Positions 16,522-24,160 of a stretch of DNA of 34,697 bases are shown piece by piece; position 1 is the first letter of the stretch; every line of letters begins with the position of its first letter. A program made the position numbers and the translations under genes. The DNA is from Selenomonadaceae bacterium (GTDB taxonomy: Bacteria > Bacillota > Negativicutes > Selenomonadales > Selenomonadaceae): the NCBI GenBank assembly GCA_017635875.1, contig JAGBKP010000145.1:1-34697 (forward strand), in the 5' to 3' direction. The notes below the pieces were generated by a model that saw only the letters and a program-made list of their open reading frames with translations, was not told the DNA's origin and did no database searches.

Positions 16522-17574
16522 TTATCTCACAAACACTACGGCGCAGTTGTCAAGAAAATGACTTGCGCTGTTTTCAACCAAAACTTTATTTGCGTCTTCG
16601 GTTGAAATTACCGGGTAACTGTTGTTGTTTTCAACTCTTATCGCCTTTACTACCAGAGGATTTTTTCCCGCCCTTTCGGTGTTTTCGTTTAAGTTTTTTG
16701 CGTAGCCTGCCATACCGACAGACACAACTTTGTCGTAGTCAAGATTTTTATAGCCGTAAATCGGCTCGTTTTGTGCGTTACGAATAACAGGGGACATAAC
16801 GGGGTTTAAATCAAGACCTCTGCAGTCCACAATAAGTCCCGTAAATCCGCCTTTAGCGGTCAATCCCTTTGGCGCAGGCGCGGCGGAAGAGCCTACGCTA
16901 GCTTTTGTATCGGGAATATCTTTGTTATCGCTAATCGCAGGCGTAGGTTCCGATGCAGGAGCAGGCATAGTTGGAGCCGGCTCTGACGGCGGAGTCGTTG
17001 GAACCGTTGCCGCAGGCGGAGTTACAGGCGCGGGATTTGGCGGTGTCACCGTAGTTTTCGTATTATTCTCGACGGTAACAGAAACGTTTAAATTCGGCGC
17101 AGGAAACGCTACTTTTTTTACCGGTTTAAAAGCAAGTTTCGCTATGGAATTATTAACGCCAAAGAGCGGCACTTCCAAAGTAACGGAGCAGTTGCCGTAT
17201 TCGTCGTAAGTTTCGCTGCCGGGAACAACTTTTGCTCTCTTTATAACCGCGTCCACTTCGCCGACAACAATATCTCCCGAAGAAATATTGTCCTCTATCG
17301 TGCTTGTTGCGGTAATGTGGATTCCTTTAGCCTGTTCGGCAAGCCTTCTGTAAGCGTCGAGCATAGCCGCTTGATGCGCTAAAATGCGGGCGTGGCCCGG
17401 ATTTTTAGCTCTTTCCGACGGCGCGCCGTAGCCTTTTCCTCTGATGACCGCGTTTTCCCAATCGGTAATAGCGTCTCCTTCGGCGGCAAAAGCGACGGAA
17501 AAGCATAAGCATGTCAAAATACCGACTAACACCATAGAACGAGAAAAATAATTAAGCAAATTGACTTTTTTCAT
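16522..17574 (-). CDS. secreted LPP20/FlgT-N-like protein with a proline-rich linker
   Basis: A 350-residue exported protein. The ATG at 17574 is chosen because GGAGG precedes it by 6 bases; the frame is open further upstream. After a signal peptide (1-31, ending AFAA), residues about 36-145 form a domain with RGKGYGAP, an alanine-rich helix and strands, as in the other two LPP20-like proteins nearby. Residues about 175-235 are a proline-, alanine- and threonine-rich linker, likely extended across the periplasm. The C-terminal domain contains FTGLIVDCRGLDLNPVMSP and ends with a short conserved strand. It is the first gene of the receptor unit, about 130 bases downstream of a promoter that lies between two inverted 26-bp sites. 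Function unknown. Confidence 0.72.
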   Translation of the reverse strand: MKKVNLLNYFSRSMVLVGILTCLCFSVAFAAEGDAITDWENAVIRGKGYGAPSERAKNPGHARILAHQAAMLDAYRRLAEQAKGIHITATSTIEDNISSGDIVVGEVDAVIKRAKVVPGSETYDEYGNCSVTLEVPLFGVNNSIAKLAFKPVKKVAFPAPNLNVSVTVENNTKTTVTPPNPAPVTPPAATVPTTPPSEPAPTMPAPASEPTPAISDNKDIPDTKASVGSSAAPAPKGLTAKGGFTGLIVDCRGLDLNPVMSPVIRNAQNEPIYGYKNLDYDKVVSVGMAGYAKNLNENTERAGKNPLVVKAIRVENNNSYPVISTEDANKVLVENSASHFLDNCAVVFVR

Positions 17575-17621
17575 CTCATACCTCCTATCTCTAAAAAACC
17601 TGCTTTTCGTTGAAAACAACC

Positions 17622-17647
17622 TGTTTAAAACCCATAGGTTTTGAACA
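17622..17647 (-). promoter_or_regulatory. candidate recombinase site 1
   Basis: A 26-bp imperfect palindrome of the form TGT-N2-16 bp core-N2-ACA. The core on the plus strand is AAAACCCATAGGTTTT. It is the exact reverse complement of the core of site 2, so the two sites are inverted relative to each other. The size and the AAACC/GGTTT arms resemble crossover sites of Hin/Gin-type serine invertases. It lies in the leader of the receptor unit, inside a larger hairpin (TTTTCGTTG ... CAACGAAAA). Confidence 0.55.
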
Positions 17648-17731
17648 ACGAAAAAATTTTTTTATTTTGCAGGAATTTTTAGGTGTTTTACAGAAATAAA
17701 CCATATAATATGCCGCAAAAATAAACTGTCG
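17643..17731. other. candidate invertible segment carrying a promoter
   Basis: The 89 bases lie between two inverted 16-bp cores and hold an outward-reading promoter that points to the LPP20-TonB unit. If the adjacent serine recombinase inverts it, the promoter would point into the 3' end of the recombinase gene and the unit would be silenced. Only one orientation is visible here, so inversion is a hypothesis. Confidence 0.45.
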
Positions 17732-17732
17732 A
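17705..17732 (-). promoter_or_regulatory. promoter candidate of the LPP20-TonB receptor unit
   Basis: On the minus strand TCGACA (17727-17732) and TATTAT (17705-17710), each 5 of 6 to consensus, are spaced by 16 bases. The -35 box lies within the inner half of recombinase site 2, so recombination there would move the promoter as a unit. Confidence 0.5.
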
Positions 17733-17765
17733 AAACCTATGGGTTTTCGACAGTTTATTTTTGCG
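17714..17765 (-). terminator. 24-bp perfect hairpin at the recombinase 3' end
   Basis: The arms 17714-17737 and 17742-17765 are perfect complements with a TATG loop. The recombinase stop codon lies inside the right arm. On the minus strand the stem ends TTTATTTTTGC, so it can act as a terminator. The same palindrome contains site 2. Confidence 0.65.
17727..17752 (+). promoter_or_regulatory. candidate recombinase site 2
   Basis: A 26-bp site, TGT-N2-AAAACCTATGGGTTTT-N2-ACA. Its 16-bp core is an exact inverted copy of site 1, 89 bases away. The central dinucleotide is AT, which is itself symmetrical; asymmetry comes only from the flanking T/G pair. The site ends 3 bases before the recombinase stop codon, so an inversion would not damage that gene. 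Confidence 0.55.
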
Positions 17766-18354
17766 CCCACCTATGGAAAGTGGAGCGCGCAACGCCTAAT
17801 TTGCGGGCGGCTTCAGCTTCAGATATGTTGCCTTCTTGCCACGCTTTTTTGATGAAAGCAAAATTTTTCGGTTTTTTAATTGGCGGTCTTCCGAATTTTA
17901 CGCCTCTTTTTTTTGCCGCCGCGATGCCTTCCATCGTGCGTTGATGATTCATTTCCCGCTCCGTTTGCGCCACATAAGAGAAAAGTTGCAATACGATGTC
18001 TGAAATAAGCGTCCCCGTTAAGTCGCCTGCTCTCTTCTCGCGAGTATCTAAAAGCGGCAGATCCAAAATTACGATATACGCGCCTTTTTCTTTGGTGATA
18101 ACGCGCCATTGTTCCAAAACCTCGTTGTAATTTCTACCGAGACGGTCTAGGCTTTTTACCACCAAAGTGTCGCCCGCGCAAAGTTTCCTAATCAACGCCT
18201 GATATGCGGGGCGAGCAAAATCTTTTCCGCTTTGTTTGTCGGCGAAAATAAAATTTTCTTCCACGCCGAATTTTTTCATAGCCAGCCGCTGACGGTCGTC
18301 ATGTTGAGCAACGGTCGACACTCTAATGTAGCCGTAAGTGATTTTCTTTTCCAT
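17755..18354 (-). CDS. serine recombinase, resolvase/DNA-invertase family
   Basis: A 199-residue site-specific recombinase. The ATG at 18354 follows GGAGGAA; an open extension upstream is not used. The catalytic domain (1 to about 140) has YGYIRVST with nucleophile Ser13 and SLDRLGRN with Arg71 and Arg74. The long E helix follows (about 105-135). The C-terminal helix-turn-helix (ISEAEAARKLGVARSTFHRW) binds DNA. Size and layout match Hin/Gin/Pin invertases and Tn3-type resolvases, not large serine integrases. No transposase accompanies it. Its 3' end abuts two inverted 26-bp sites, which suggests a local DNA switch rather than a transposon function. A half-site lies upstream of the gene. Confidence 0.92.
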   Translation of the reverse strand: MEKKITYGYIRVSTVAQHDDRQRLAMKKFGVEENFIFADKQSGKDFARPAYQALIRKLCAGDTLVVKSLDRLGRNYNEVLEQWRVITKEKGAYIVILDLPLLDTREKRAGDLTGTLISDIVLQLFSYVAQTEREMNHQRTMEGIAAAKKRGVKFGRPPIKKPKNFAFIKKAWQEGNISEAEAARKLGVARSTFHRWAQK

Positions 18355-18422
18355 AATATTTCCTCCGTTTCCAAATGTAACAAACATAACAAGAAAATCA
18401 CTGCAGGAAATTTTGTCAACAA

Positions 18423-18436
18423 TGTCGAAAATCTAT
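18423..18436 (+). promoter_or_regulatory. half-site related to the recombinase sites
   Basis: TGTCGAAAATCTAT matches the left half of site 2 (17727-17740) at 13 of 14 positions and in the same orientation. The right half is not conserved. It lies about 70 bases upstream of the recombinase start and could be a binding site for autoregulation or a decayed crossover site. Confidence 0.35.
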
Positions 18437-18482
18437 AACGTAGAGAACTGCGAAGAAAAAACTCGCGGGCAATTTACGATAA

Positions 18483-18511
18483 AAAAAATCCGCCCAAATC
18501 GGACGGATTTT
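18483..18511. terminator. terminator of metK, usable from both strands
   Basis: The stem AAAAATCCG(C/T)CC / GGACGGATTTTT, with a 5-base loop, carries A/T runs on both sides. It begins 7 bases after the metK stop codon on the minus strand. Confidence 0.85.
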
Positions 18512-18517
18512 TTGTTT

Positions 18518-19708
18518 TTATAATCCCGCTTGCGCCTTTAAATCATCGGCTTTATCGGTTTTTTCCCAAGGGAGATCAATGTCAGTTCTGCCGAAATGAC
18601 CGTAAGCGGCGGTCTGCGCGTAAATGGGGCGGCGAAGGTCTAACATATTTATAATGCCGACGGGGCGAAGATCGAAGTTTTTCGCAACGAGTTCTTCGAT
18701 TTTTTCCTCGTCGATTTTGTTTGTGCCGAAAGTATCAACCATAACGGATACGGGTTTTGCCACGCCTATCGCGTAAGCAAGCTGTATTTCGCATTTATCC
18801 GCAAGCCCCGCCGCTACGATGTTTTTCGCAACATAACGCGCCGCGTACGCCGCGCTTCTGTCCACCTTCGTGGGGTCTTTGCCGGAAAACGCGCCGCCGC
18901 CGTGACGCGCCCAGCCGCCGTAAGTGTCCACTATAATCTTTCGTCCCGTTAAGCCCGAATCGCCTTGAGGCCCGCCGATGACAAAATTTCCGGTGGGATT
19001 TATAAAGTATTTTGTAGCGTCAGTTAAAAGCTCCGCAGGAATAATAGGTTTAATCACTTTCTCGATTACGTCTTTTTTGATTTGCTCCAAAGTGACGTCC
19101 GGGTTATGTTGTGTGGAAACAACTACGGTATCGACGCATACTGGTTTTCCGTCCTCGTATGCTACGGTTACTTGAGTTTTTCCGTCGGGGCGAAGATATT
19201 TTAATTCGCCGCTTTTGCGTACTTCCGTCAAACGAAGGGCGAGTTTATGGGCAAGCGCGATAGGAAGCGGCATAAATTCGGGAGTTTCGTTCGTGGCGTA
19301 ACCGAACATCATACCTTGGTCGCCCGCGCCTATCGCCTCGGAACGCTCCATTTCTCCCTGCTTTGCCTCTATGGACTGATTAACGCCAAGGGCAATATCT
19401 GCGGATTGCTCGTCTAAAGACAGAAGCACCGCGCAGGTTTTGCAGTCAAAGCCGTAAGAGGCGTCGTTGTATCCGATTTTTTCCACGGTGTTGCGGATAA
19501 TGTTTGGAATATCCACATAGCAGGTAGTTGAAATCTCGCCCACAACGTGAACTTGTCCCGTCGTCACCAGAGTCTCGCAAGCGACTCTTCCGAGCGGGTC
19601 TTTAGCAAGTATTGCGTCTAAAATGCTGTCTGAAATTTGGTCCGCCATTTTGTCGGGGTGACCTTCGGTAACGGATTCGGACGTAAAAAGCATACGTTTT
19701 TTGCTCAT
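18518..19708 (-). CDS. metK: S-adenosylmethionine synthetase
   Basis: Makes S-adenosylmethionine from methionine and ATP. The 396 residues are the standard length. [13 protein letters not shown] opens the protein, [12 protein letters not shown] carries the flexible-loop region, and [21 protein letters not shown] and [19 protein letters not shown] are family signatures for phosphate and metal binding. The start at 19708 follows GCGAGGAT; the frame is open upstream only because it runs into the riboswitch terminator. Expression is controlled by a SAM-I riboswitch with an intrinsic terminator directly upstream, giving feedback by the product. It is a single-gene unit with its own promoter and terminator. 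Confidence 0.98.
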   Translation of the reverse strand: MSKKRMLFTSESVTEGHPDKMADQISDSILDAILAKDPLGRVACETLVTTGQVHVVGEISTTCYVDIPNIIRNTVEKIGYNDASYGFDCKTCAVLLSLDEQSADIALGVNQSIEAKQGEMERSEAIGAGDQGMMFGYATNETPEFMPLPIALAHKLALRLTEVRKSGELKYLRPDGKTQVTVAYEDGKPVCVDTVVVSTQHNPDVTLEQIKKDVIEKVIKPIIPAELLTDATKYFINPTGNFVIGGPQGDSGLTGRKIIVDTYGGWARHGGGAFSGKDPTKVDRSAAYAARYVAKNIVAAGLADKCEIQLAYAIGVAKPVSVMVDTFGTNKIDEEKIEELVAKNFDLRPVGIINMLDLRRPIYAQTAAYGHFGRTDIDLPWEKTDKADDLKAQAGL

Positions 19709-19733
19709 AATATCCTCGCTTTCGTTTTTGACA

Positions 19734-19768
19734 CCAAAAAAACCTCTCCGCCTAAAAGTTGAGAGGTT
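19734..19768 (-). terminator. regulated terminator of the SAM riboswitch
   Basis: On the minus strand AACCTCTC (19761-19768) pairs with GAGAGGTT (19741-19748) around a 12-base loop, followed by seven T. The loop contains CTTTTAGG (plus 19751-19758), which can instead pair with CCTAAAAG at the aptamer 3' edge (plus 19780-19787) to form the antiterminator. Confidence 0.9.
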
Positions 19769-19774
19769 ACAGAT

Positions 19775-19874
19775 CTCATCTTTTAGGCTTAAACCTAAAG
19801 GAATTGGCACCGTTTTGAATAATCAATGGTTGCCGCAGCTTCACAGGGCCTTTCCCTCCGCTGCTCTTGATGAG
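19775..19874 (-). promoter_or_regulatory. SAM-I (S-box) riboswitch aptamer
   Basis: On the minus strand the P1 strands CTCATC and GATGAG enclose the S-box hallmarks: ATCAAGAG, GGAGGGA, GGCCC, GCGGCAACC and GGTGCCAATTCC. With the downstream terminator this is a transcriptional OFF switch: binding of S-adenosylmethionine stabilises P1 and frees the terminator. Confidence 0.96.
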
Positions 19875-19893
19875 TAATATTCAATTACTTGAT

Positions 19894-19922
19894 ATATTAG
19901 CTTAAAAAATTATCTGTGTCAA
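19894..19922 (-). promoter_or_regulatory. sigma-70 type promoter of metK
   Basis: On the minus strand TTGACA (19917-19922) and TAATAT (19894-19899) are spaced by 17 bases, 20 bases before the aptamer. Confidence 0.85.
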
Positions 19923-20080
19923 GAAATTTTTGCAATATGTTTTTGTAGGTTTTTGTAAGCGGTTTATGACGGCTTTTTATTTTTATTTTTCGCAAAGAAG
20001 GGAAAATAAAATCTGTGTCGAAAAGGTAAAATTGAGAATTTTTTGGAAAATTTGCAATCGGGGGATTTTTAAGGAGCGCG

Positions 20081-20449
20081 ATGAAGGATTTTTTTTTGCG
20101 GGTTAAAAAAAGCATAACTATTCCCATAATCGGTGCTAGTGCCTTTTTTGCCGTAAATCTCTTTGCGGCGGGGAAACTCTATCTTTTGGGCGCGGTTCTC
20201 TTGGGTTATTTTACGGCGGCTCTCTTTATCTTTATGCAGGCAAGTCGCATAAAGATGTGCGAAAAATCAAAAAACGCCGTGAAATTAAAGACTTTTTGGG
20301 GAGTTCTTTTAAGGCTCGCGTTTATCTTCGTCGCTTTTGCGGTCGCGGTTAAGATTAGCGTCGAAATTTTCGCTCTTATGATTAGCGGTTTTTTGACATT
20401 TTACGTTGTCTTTTACGTCGCGGCGATATTTGAAAACCTTCGCAAATAA
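20081..20449 (+). CDS. atpI: ATP synthase subunit I
   Basis: A 122-residue membrane protein with four hydrophobic segments (about 12-31, 33-52, 73-92 and 95-116). In this family it assists assembly of the c-ring and is not part of the finished enzyme. Identification rests on topology, length and its place directly before atpB. An AAGGAG site precedes the ATG. It heads the operon. No strong promoter was found in 19923-20080; a TAAAAT near 20027 lacks a good -35 partner. Confidence 0.8.
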   Translation: MKDFFLRVKKSITIPIIGASAFFAVNLFAAGKLYLLGAVLLGYFTAALFIFMQASRIKMCEKSKNAVKLKTFWGVLLRLAFIFVAFAVAVKISVEIFALMISGFLTFYVVFYVAAIFENLRK

Positions 20450-20476
20450 TCCGAAATTGTAAGGAGGTAGAGGTAT

Positions 20477-21145
20477 ATGCATGAAATCGGTGTTCGCGAA
20501 GTAGTGCAATTCCTTGGCTTCACCTTCAACTGGGAAACCCTAAAGATGACATGGCTCGCCATGGCGATAGTCATTCTTATCGCGTATTTTGCGACGAGAA
20601 GGCTCAGCCTTGTGCCGACAGGGACGCAGCTCTTTATCGAAGCGATAATAGAGTTTTTGCACGAACAAATCGGAAACACAATGGGTAAACGCGGTATGTT
20701 TTACGCGCCCCTAATCGTGACGCTCTTTTTGTTCATCTTGGTGTCTAACCTTATAGGGCTTATCCCCACGCTGGCGTCGCCTACGAATGATTTGAACACC
20801 ACACTCGGTCTTGCGCTTATGGTCGTTTGTTTAGTGCATTTCTTGGGACTGTACTACAAAGGCGGACATTATATAGCGCATTTTTTCCAGCCCTTTAAGG
20901 TATTTTTCTTCATAAACCTTGTGGACGAAATTGCAAAGCCCATAACGCTCTCTTTCCGTCTATTCGGCAATATCTTGGCGGGCGAAATTTTAATCATCAT
21001 CTTGTTGCAACTGGCGCAGTGGTGGATTATTCCGTCCGTGGCGTGGCTTGCGTTCAGTATTTTCGTCGGCGTTGTGCAGGCGTTAATATTTACGATGCTT
21101 ACGATGGCGTATTTAGGAAGTTCCGTTAAAGACGACCACGAATAA
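20477..21145 (+). CDS. atpB: ATP synthase Fo subunit a
   Basis: A 222-residue membrane subunit forming the two half-channels for the coupling ion. The essential arginine is Arg161 in LSFRLFGN, and the last helices (GVVQALIFTMLTMAYLG) are typical. Five to six hydrophobic segments are seen. AGGAGG lies upstream of the ATG. It is separated from atpE by 134 bases that hold a mini-hairpin repeat. Confidence 0.96.
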   Translation: MHEIGVREVVQFLGFTFNWETLKMTWLAMAIVILIAYFATRRLSLVPTGTQLFIEAIIEFLHEQIGNTMGKRGMFYAPLIVTLFLFILVSNLIGLIPTLASPTNDLNTTLGLALMVVCLVHFLGLYYKGGHYIAHFFQPFKVFFFINLVDEIAKPITLSFRLFGNILAGEILIIILLQLAQWWIIPSVAWLAFSIFVGVVQALIFTMLTMAYLGSSVKDDHE

Positions 21146-21150
21146 AATAC

Positions 21151-21227
21151 GGGGGTCAAGTGGGACGAGTTCCCCTTGCGGAGTCCAGAGGCGGAGCCTT
21201 TGGCAGGGTGTGGGACAGAGTCCCACA
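21151..21227 (+). repeat. string of G-clamped mini-hairpins, copy 2
   Basis: Consecutive short palindromes: a GGGAC...GTTCCCC unit, CCAGAGGCGGAGCCTTTGG and the perfect GTGGGACAGAGTCCCAC. The first 30 or so bases match the minus-strand reading of 1236-1345 with few changes. It lies between atpB and atpE, where it may affect mRNA stability and so the ratio of subunit c to a. Confidence 0.72.
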
Positions 21228-21279
21228 AATAAAAAAGTTAGTAATTTTAATTACATATATAATTAAGGAGGATTTTTTT

Positions 21280-21531
21280 ATGGAACAGGCAATTATGGCA
21301 GCGGCGGCTATGATAGGCGCAGGTGTTGGAGCTGGTTTGGCGGCTATCGGAGCGGGCGTCGGCGACGGACTCGTTACGGGAAGATATATTGAAGGCATTT
21401 CTCGTCAGCCTGAGGCGCGCGGCGTGCTTTTCGTTCAGACTCTTATCTCCGTCGGCTTAATCGAGGCGCTCGCCATTATCGCGGTTGTTGTCGGCTTAAT
21501 CTTACTCTTTGCAAATCCTCTTATGAAGTAA
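21280..21531 (+). CDS. atpE: ATP synthase Fo subunit c
   Basis: An 83-residue hairpin of two membrane helices that forms the rotor ring. The ion-binding carboxylate is Glu62 in LIEALAI, and the polar loop is SRQPEA (41-46). Helix 1 carries GAGVGDG with Asp29 where sodium-binding rings usually have Gln, and Glu62 is followed by Ala rather than Ser or Thr. This argues for protons as coupling ion; it is inference. AAGGAGG precedes the ATG. The frame is open further upstream through the repeat, but only this start fits. Confidence 0.96.
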   Translation: MEQAIMAAAAMIGAGVGAGLAAIGAGVGDGLVTGRYIEGISRQPEARGVLFVQTLISVGLIEALAIIAVVVGLILLFANPLMK

Positions 21532-21567
21532 TTTTGCGTAAATTAACGTTAAGAGGAGGCGTAGGCT

Positions 21568-22065
21568 TTGATTGACATAAATTCCACACTTATCGCTCAA
21601 ATCCTAAACTTCTTGATTCTCGTCGCAATCCTTCGCGCGGTCGCGTATAAGCCTATCGTTAAGGTTATGCAGGCAAGGTCTAAAAAGATTCAAGAATCAA
21701 TAGACCAAGCGGATATGGACAGACGCTCCGCCGAAAATTTGCTTGCGGAAAACAAAGCGAAACTTGCGGCGGCGGGCAAAAAAGCCGACGAGATTATAGA
21801 AAAAGCGGAAAAGGAAGCAAGCGTTCTCCGTGAAGAGCGCATTGAGGCCACAAAACGCGAGATTGAGCAGATGAAAAAAGCCGCGGCGGAAGAAATAGAA
21901 CGCGACAGACTTAAAATGCAGGAGAATTTAAAATCCGAAGTAGTCGCGCTTTCTATGGCGGCGGCGGGCAAGATCATCGAGAAGAACCTCTCCGAAAAGG
22001 ACAACGAGGGAATTATCAAGAGTTTCATAGACAAACTCGACGAGAAGAAATTGGGTGATCTTTGA
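21568..22065 (+). CDS. atpF: ATP synthase Fo subunit b (TTG start)
   Basis: A 165-residue peripheral stalk subunit: one N-terminal membrane helix (about 7-24) followed by a long charged coiled coil rich in Lys, Glu and Ala. The start is TTG at 21568, placed 8 bases after AGAGGAGG; the next ATG is 33 codons later and would remove the membrane anchor. The stop codon overlaps the atpH start by one base. Confidence 0.95.
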   Translation: MIDINSTLIAQILNFLILVAILRAVAYKPIVKVMQARSKKIQESIDQADMDRRSAENLLAENKAKLAAAGKKADEIIEKAEKEASVLREERIEATKREIEQMKKAAAEEIERDRLKMQENLKSEVVALSMAAAGKIIEKNLSEKDNEGIIKSFIDKLDEKKLGDL

Positions 22066-22601
22066 TGCTGAACTTAGAAGTTGCCCGCAAATACGCAGGC
22101 GCGATGTTCGAGCTTGCAAACGAAGAGAATAAACTTGAAGCGTACGGAAAAGACCTTAAAAAAGTCAGCGACGAATTTTTTTCCATCGACGGCGTTAAGG
22201 AATTTTTCGCAAATCCGCAGGTGGAGCAGAAGGCGAAAAAAGAACTTATTACAAAGGTGTGCGCGGGCGAGGTCGATACGAAGGTGTATCACTTCTTGAT
22301 GCTCTTAATCGACAAGCGCAGAATACAGATGTTTAGAGAAATCGAGGCTATGTACCAAACGCTCTCTAACGACGCGCGCGGCATATATACCGCGGACGTA
22401 TGGTCTGTAAAGGGTCTTTCCAAAAACGACGAAAACGCTTTGAAGAATAAACTTGAAAAAGTCACGGGGAAAAAGATTTCCCTGCGTTTGCACGAGGATA
22501 AGTCGCTTATCGGCGGGCTTATCGTAAAAATCGGCGACAGACGCGTGGACGGCAGTATTGCGGGAAGATTAAACACGCTTTCAAGAGAACTCTCAGCATA
22601 A
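22065..22601 (+). CDS. atpH: ATP synthase F1 subunit delta
   Basis: A 178-residue subunit that links the peripheral stalk to the top of F1. The N-terminal helical region starts VARKYAGAMFELA, and the C-terminal part with GGLIVKIGDRRVDGSIAGRL is the family signature. The ATG at 22065 overlaps the atpF stop (TGATG), so translation is coupled. Confidence 0.95.
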   Translation: MLNLEVARKYAGAMFELANEENKLEAYGKDLKKVSDEFFSIDGVKEFFANPQVEQKAKKELITKVCAGEVDTKVYHFLMLLIDKRRIQMFREIEAMYQTLSNDARGIYTADVWSVKGLSKNDENALKNKLEKVTGKKISLRLHEDKSLIGGLIVKIGDRRVDGSIAGRLNTLSRELSA

Positions 22602-22624
22602 TAAGTACGAGGTGAGGGCTAAAT

Positions 22625-24148
22625 ATGAAGATGAATCCGGAAGAGATTACCGCCATCATCAAGGAACAGATTAAAAATTACAACGTAGATTTAAACGTGG
22701 ACGACGTTGGCACGGTCATAGAGATAGGCGACGGCATAGCGCACGTTCACGGCCTTGAAAAAGCAATGGCGGGAGAGCTTTTAGACTTCGGAAACGATGT
22801 CTACGGGCTGGTCTTAAACTTAGAGCAAGACAACGTGGGCGCGGTTATCTTAGGCGGCGACACGGTAATAAAAGAGGGCGCGACGGTTAAGCGCACGGGT
22901 AAGATAATGCAAGTCCCCGTCGGGGAAAATATGATAGGTCGCGTTGTTGACGCGTTAGGTCGTCCGATAGACGGCAAGGGCGAGATTAAAACGACGGAAA
23001 CGCGCCCGGTAGAATTTAAAGCGCCGGGCATAGCGGACAGAAAATCCGTTCATGAGCCGCTTCAAACGGGCTTAAAAGCTATTGACGCGCTCGTTCCTAT
23101 CGGACGCGGTCAGCGCGAACTTATAATCGGCGACCGCGGCACGGGCAAGACCGCTATCGCAGTCGATACGATTTTAAACCAAAAGGGTCAGAACTGTATC
23201 TGCGTTTATGTGGCGATAGGTCAAAAAGCGTCCACAGTCGCGCGCGTCGTGAAAACTTTGGAAGATGCGGGCGCGATGGAGTATTCCATCGTTGTGGCGG
23301 CAACCGCAGCGGACAGCGCGCCGTTACAGTATCTTGCGCCTTACGCGGGCGTTGCTATGGCTGAATACTTTATGTATAAAGGCGGTCATTGCCTTTGCGT
23401 ATATGACGATTTAACGAAACACGCGGCGGCGTACCGCGCTATGTCGCTTTTGCTCCGTCGTCCGCCCGGGCGCGAGGCGTACCCCGGCGACGTATTCTAT
23501 TTACATTCGCGTTTATTGGAACGCGCGGCGAAACTCTCCGACGATATGGGCGCAGGCTCCATTACCGCGCTTCCGATTATCGAAACTTTGGCGGGCGACG
23601 TTTCCGCGTACATTCCGACTAACGTTATCTCCATAACCGATGGTCAGATTATGCTTGAAACCGACGCTTTCTATTCGGGTATTCGCCCCGCTATCAGCGT
23701 TGGTTTGTCAGTTTCCCGTGTCGGCGGCTCTGCGCAGATAAAGGCTATGAAACAGGTTGCGGGCACGATGCGCCTAGACCTCGCGCAGTACCGCGAACTT
23801 GCGGCTTTCGCGCAATTCGGCTCCGACCTTGACAAAGCTACAAAGGCGCAACTCGACCGCGGCGCGAGAATGGTTGAAACCTTAAAGCAGGCGCAGTATT
23901 CGCCGCTGCCGGTTGAAGACCAAGTGCTTACGATTTTTACGGCGGTACGCGGACATTTGGCGGATATTCCCGTTGAAAAAGTCGTTGACTTCCACCGCGA
24001 TTTCCTTAAGTTTATGCACGCAGAATATCCCGACGTCGGCAAGAAGATAGCCGACCAAAAGAAACTGGACGATGCGCTTGAAGCCGATATTACAAAGGCG
24101 ATAAACGCGTTTAAAGACACCGTTACCTATAAGATAGCCGAAGGCTAA
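22625..24148 (+). CDS. atpA: ATP synthase F1 subunit alpha
   Basis: A 507-residue non-catalytic nucleotide-binding subunit. The P-loop reads GDRGTGKT (169-176); most bacterial alpha subunits have Gln where this one has the second Gly. The regulatory-site region [15 protein letters not shown] and the arginine finger in [10 protein letters not shown] are intact, so the enzyme should work. An AGGTGAGG site precedes the ATG, 23 bases after atpH. Confidence 0.97.
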   Translation: MKMNPEEITAIIKEQIKNYNVDLNVDDVGTVIEIGDGIAHVHGLEKAMAGELLDFGNDVYGLVLNLEQDNVGAVILGGDTVIKEGATVKRTGKIMQVPVGENMIGRVVDALGRPIDGKGEIKTTETRPVEFKAPGIADRKSVHEPLQTGLKAIDALVPIGRGQRELIIGDRGTGKTAIAVDTILNQKGQNCICVYVAIGQKASTVARVVKTLEDAGAMEYSIVVAATAADSAPLQYLAPYAGVAMAEYFMYKGGHCLCVYDDLTKHAAAYRAMSLLLRRPPGREAYPGDVFYLHSRLLERAAKLSDDMGAGSITALPIIETLAGDVSAYIPTNVISITDGQIMLETDAFYSGIRPAISVGLSVSRVGGSAQIKAMKQVAGTMRLDLAQYRELAAFAQFGSDLDKATKAQLDRGARMVETLKQAQYSPLPVEDQVLTIFTAVRGHLADIPVEKVVDFHRDFLKFMHAEYPDVGKKIADQKKLDDALEADITKAINAFKDTVTYKIAEG

Positions 24149-24160
24149 GGCGGTGATATT

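Noticed and set aside
17714..17765. Explaining the 24-bp hairpin only as a recombinase terminator
   Set aside because: It may terminate transcription, but a terminator alone does not explain the exact inverted 16-bp copy and matching TGT/ACA flanks at 17622-17647.
17755..18354. Recombinase as part of a transposon or prophage
   Set aside because: No transposase, terminal repeats or phage genes are nearby. The neighbours are a receptor unit and metK.
21280..21531. Sodium-coupled ATP synthase
   Set aside because: Subunit c has Asp29 in place of the usual Gln, and Ala rather than Ser or Thr after Glu62, so the sodium-site pattern is not met.
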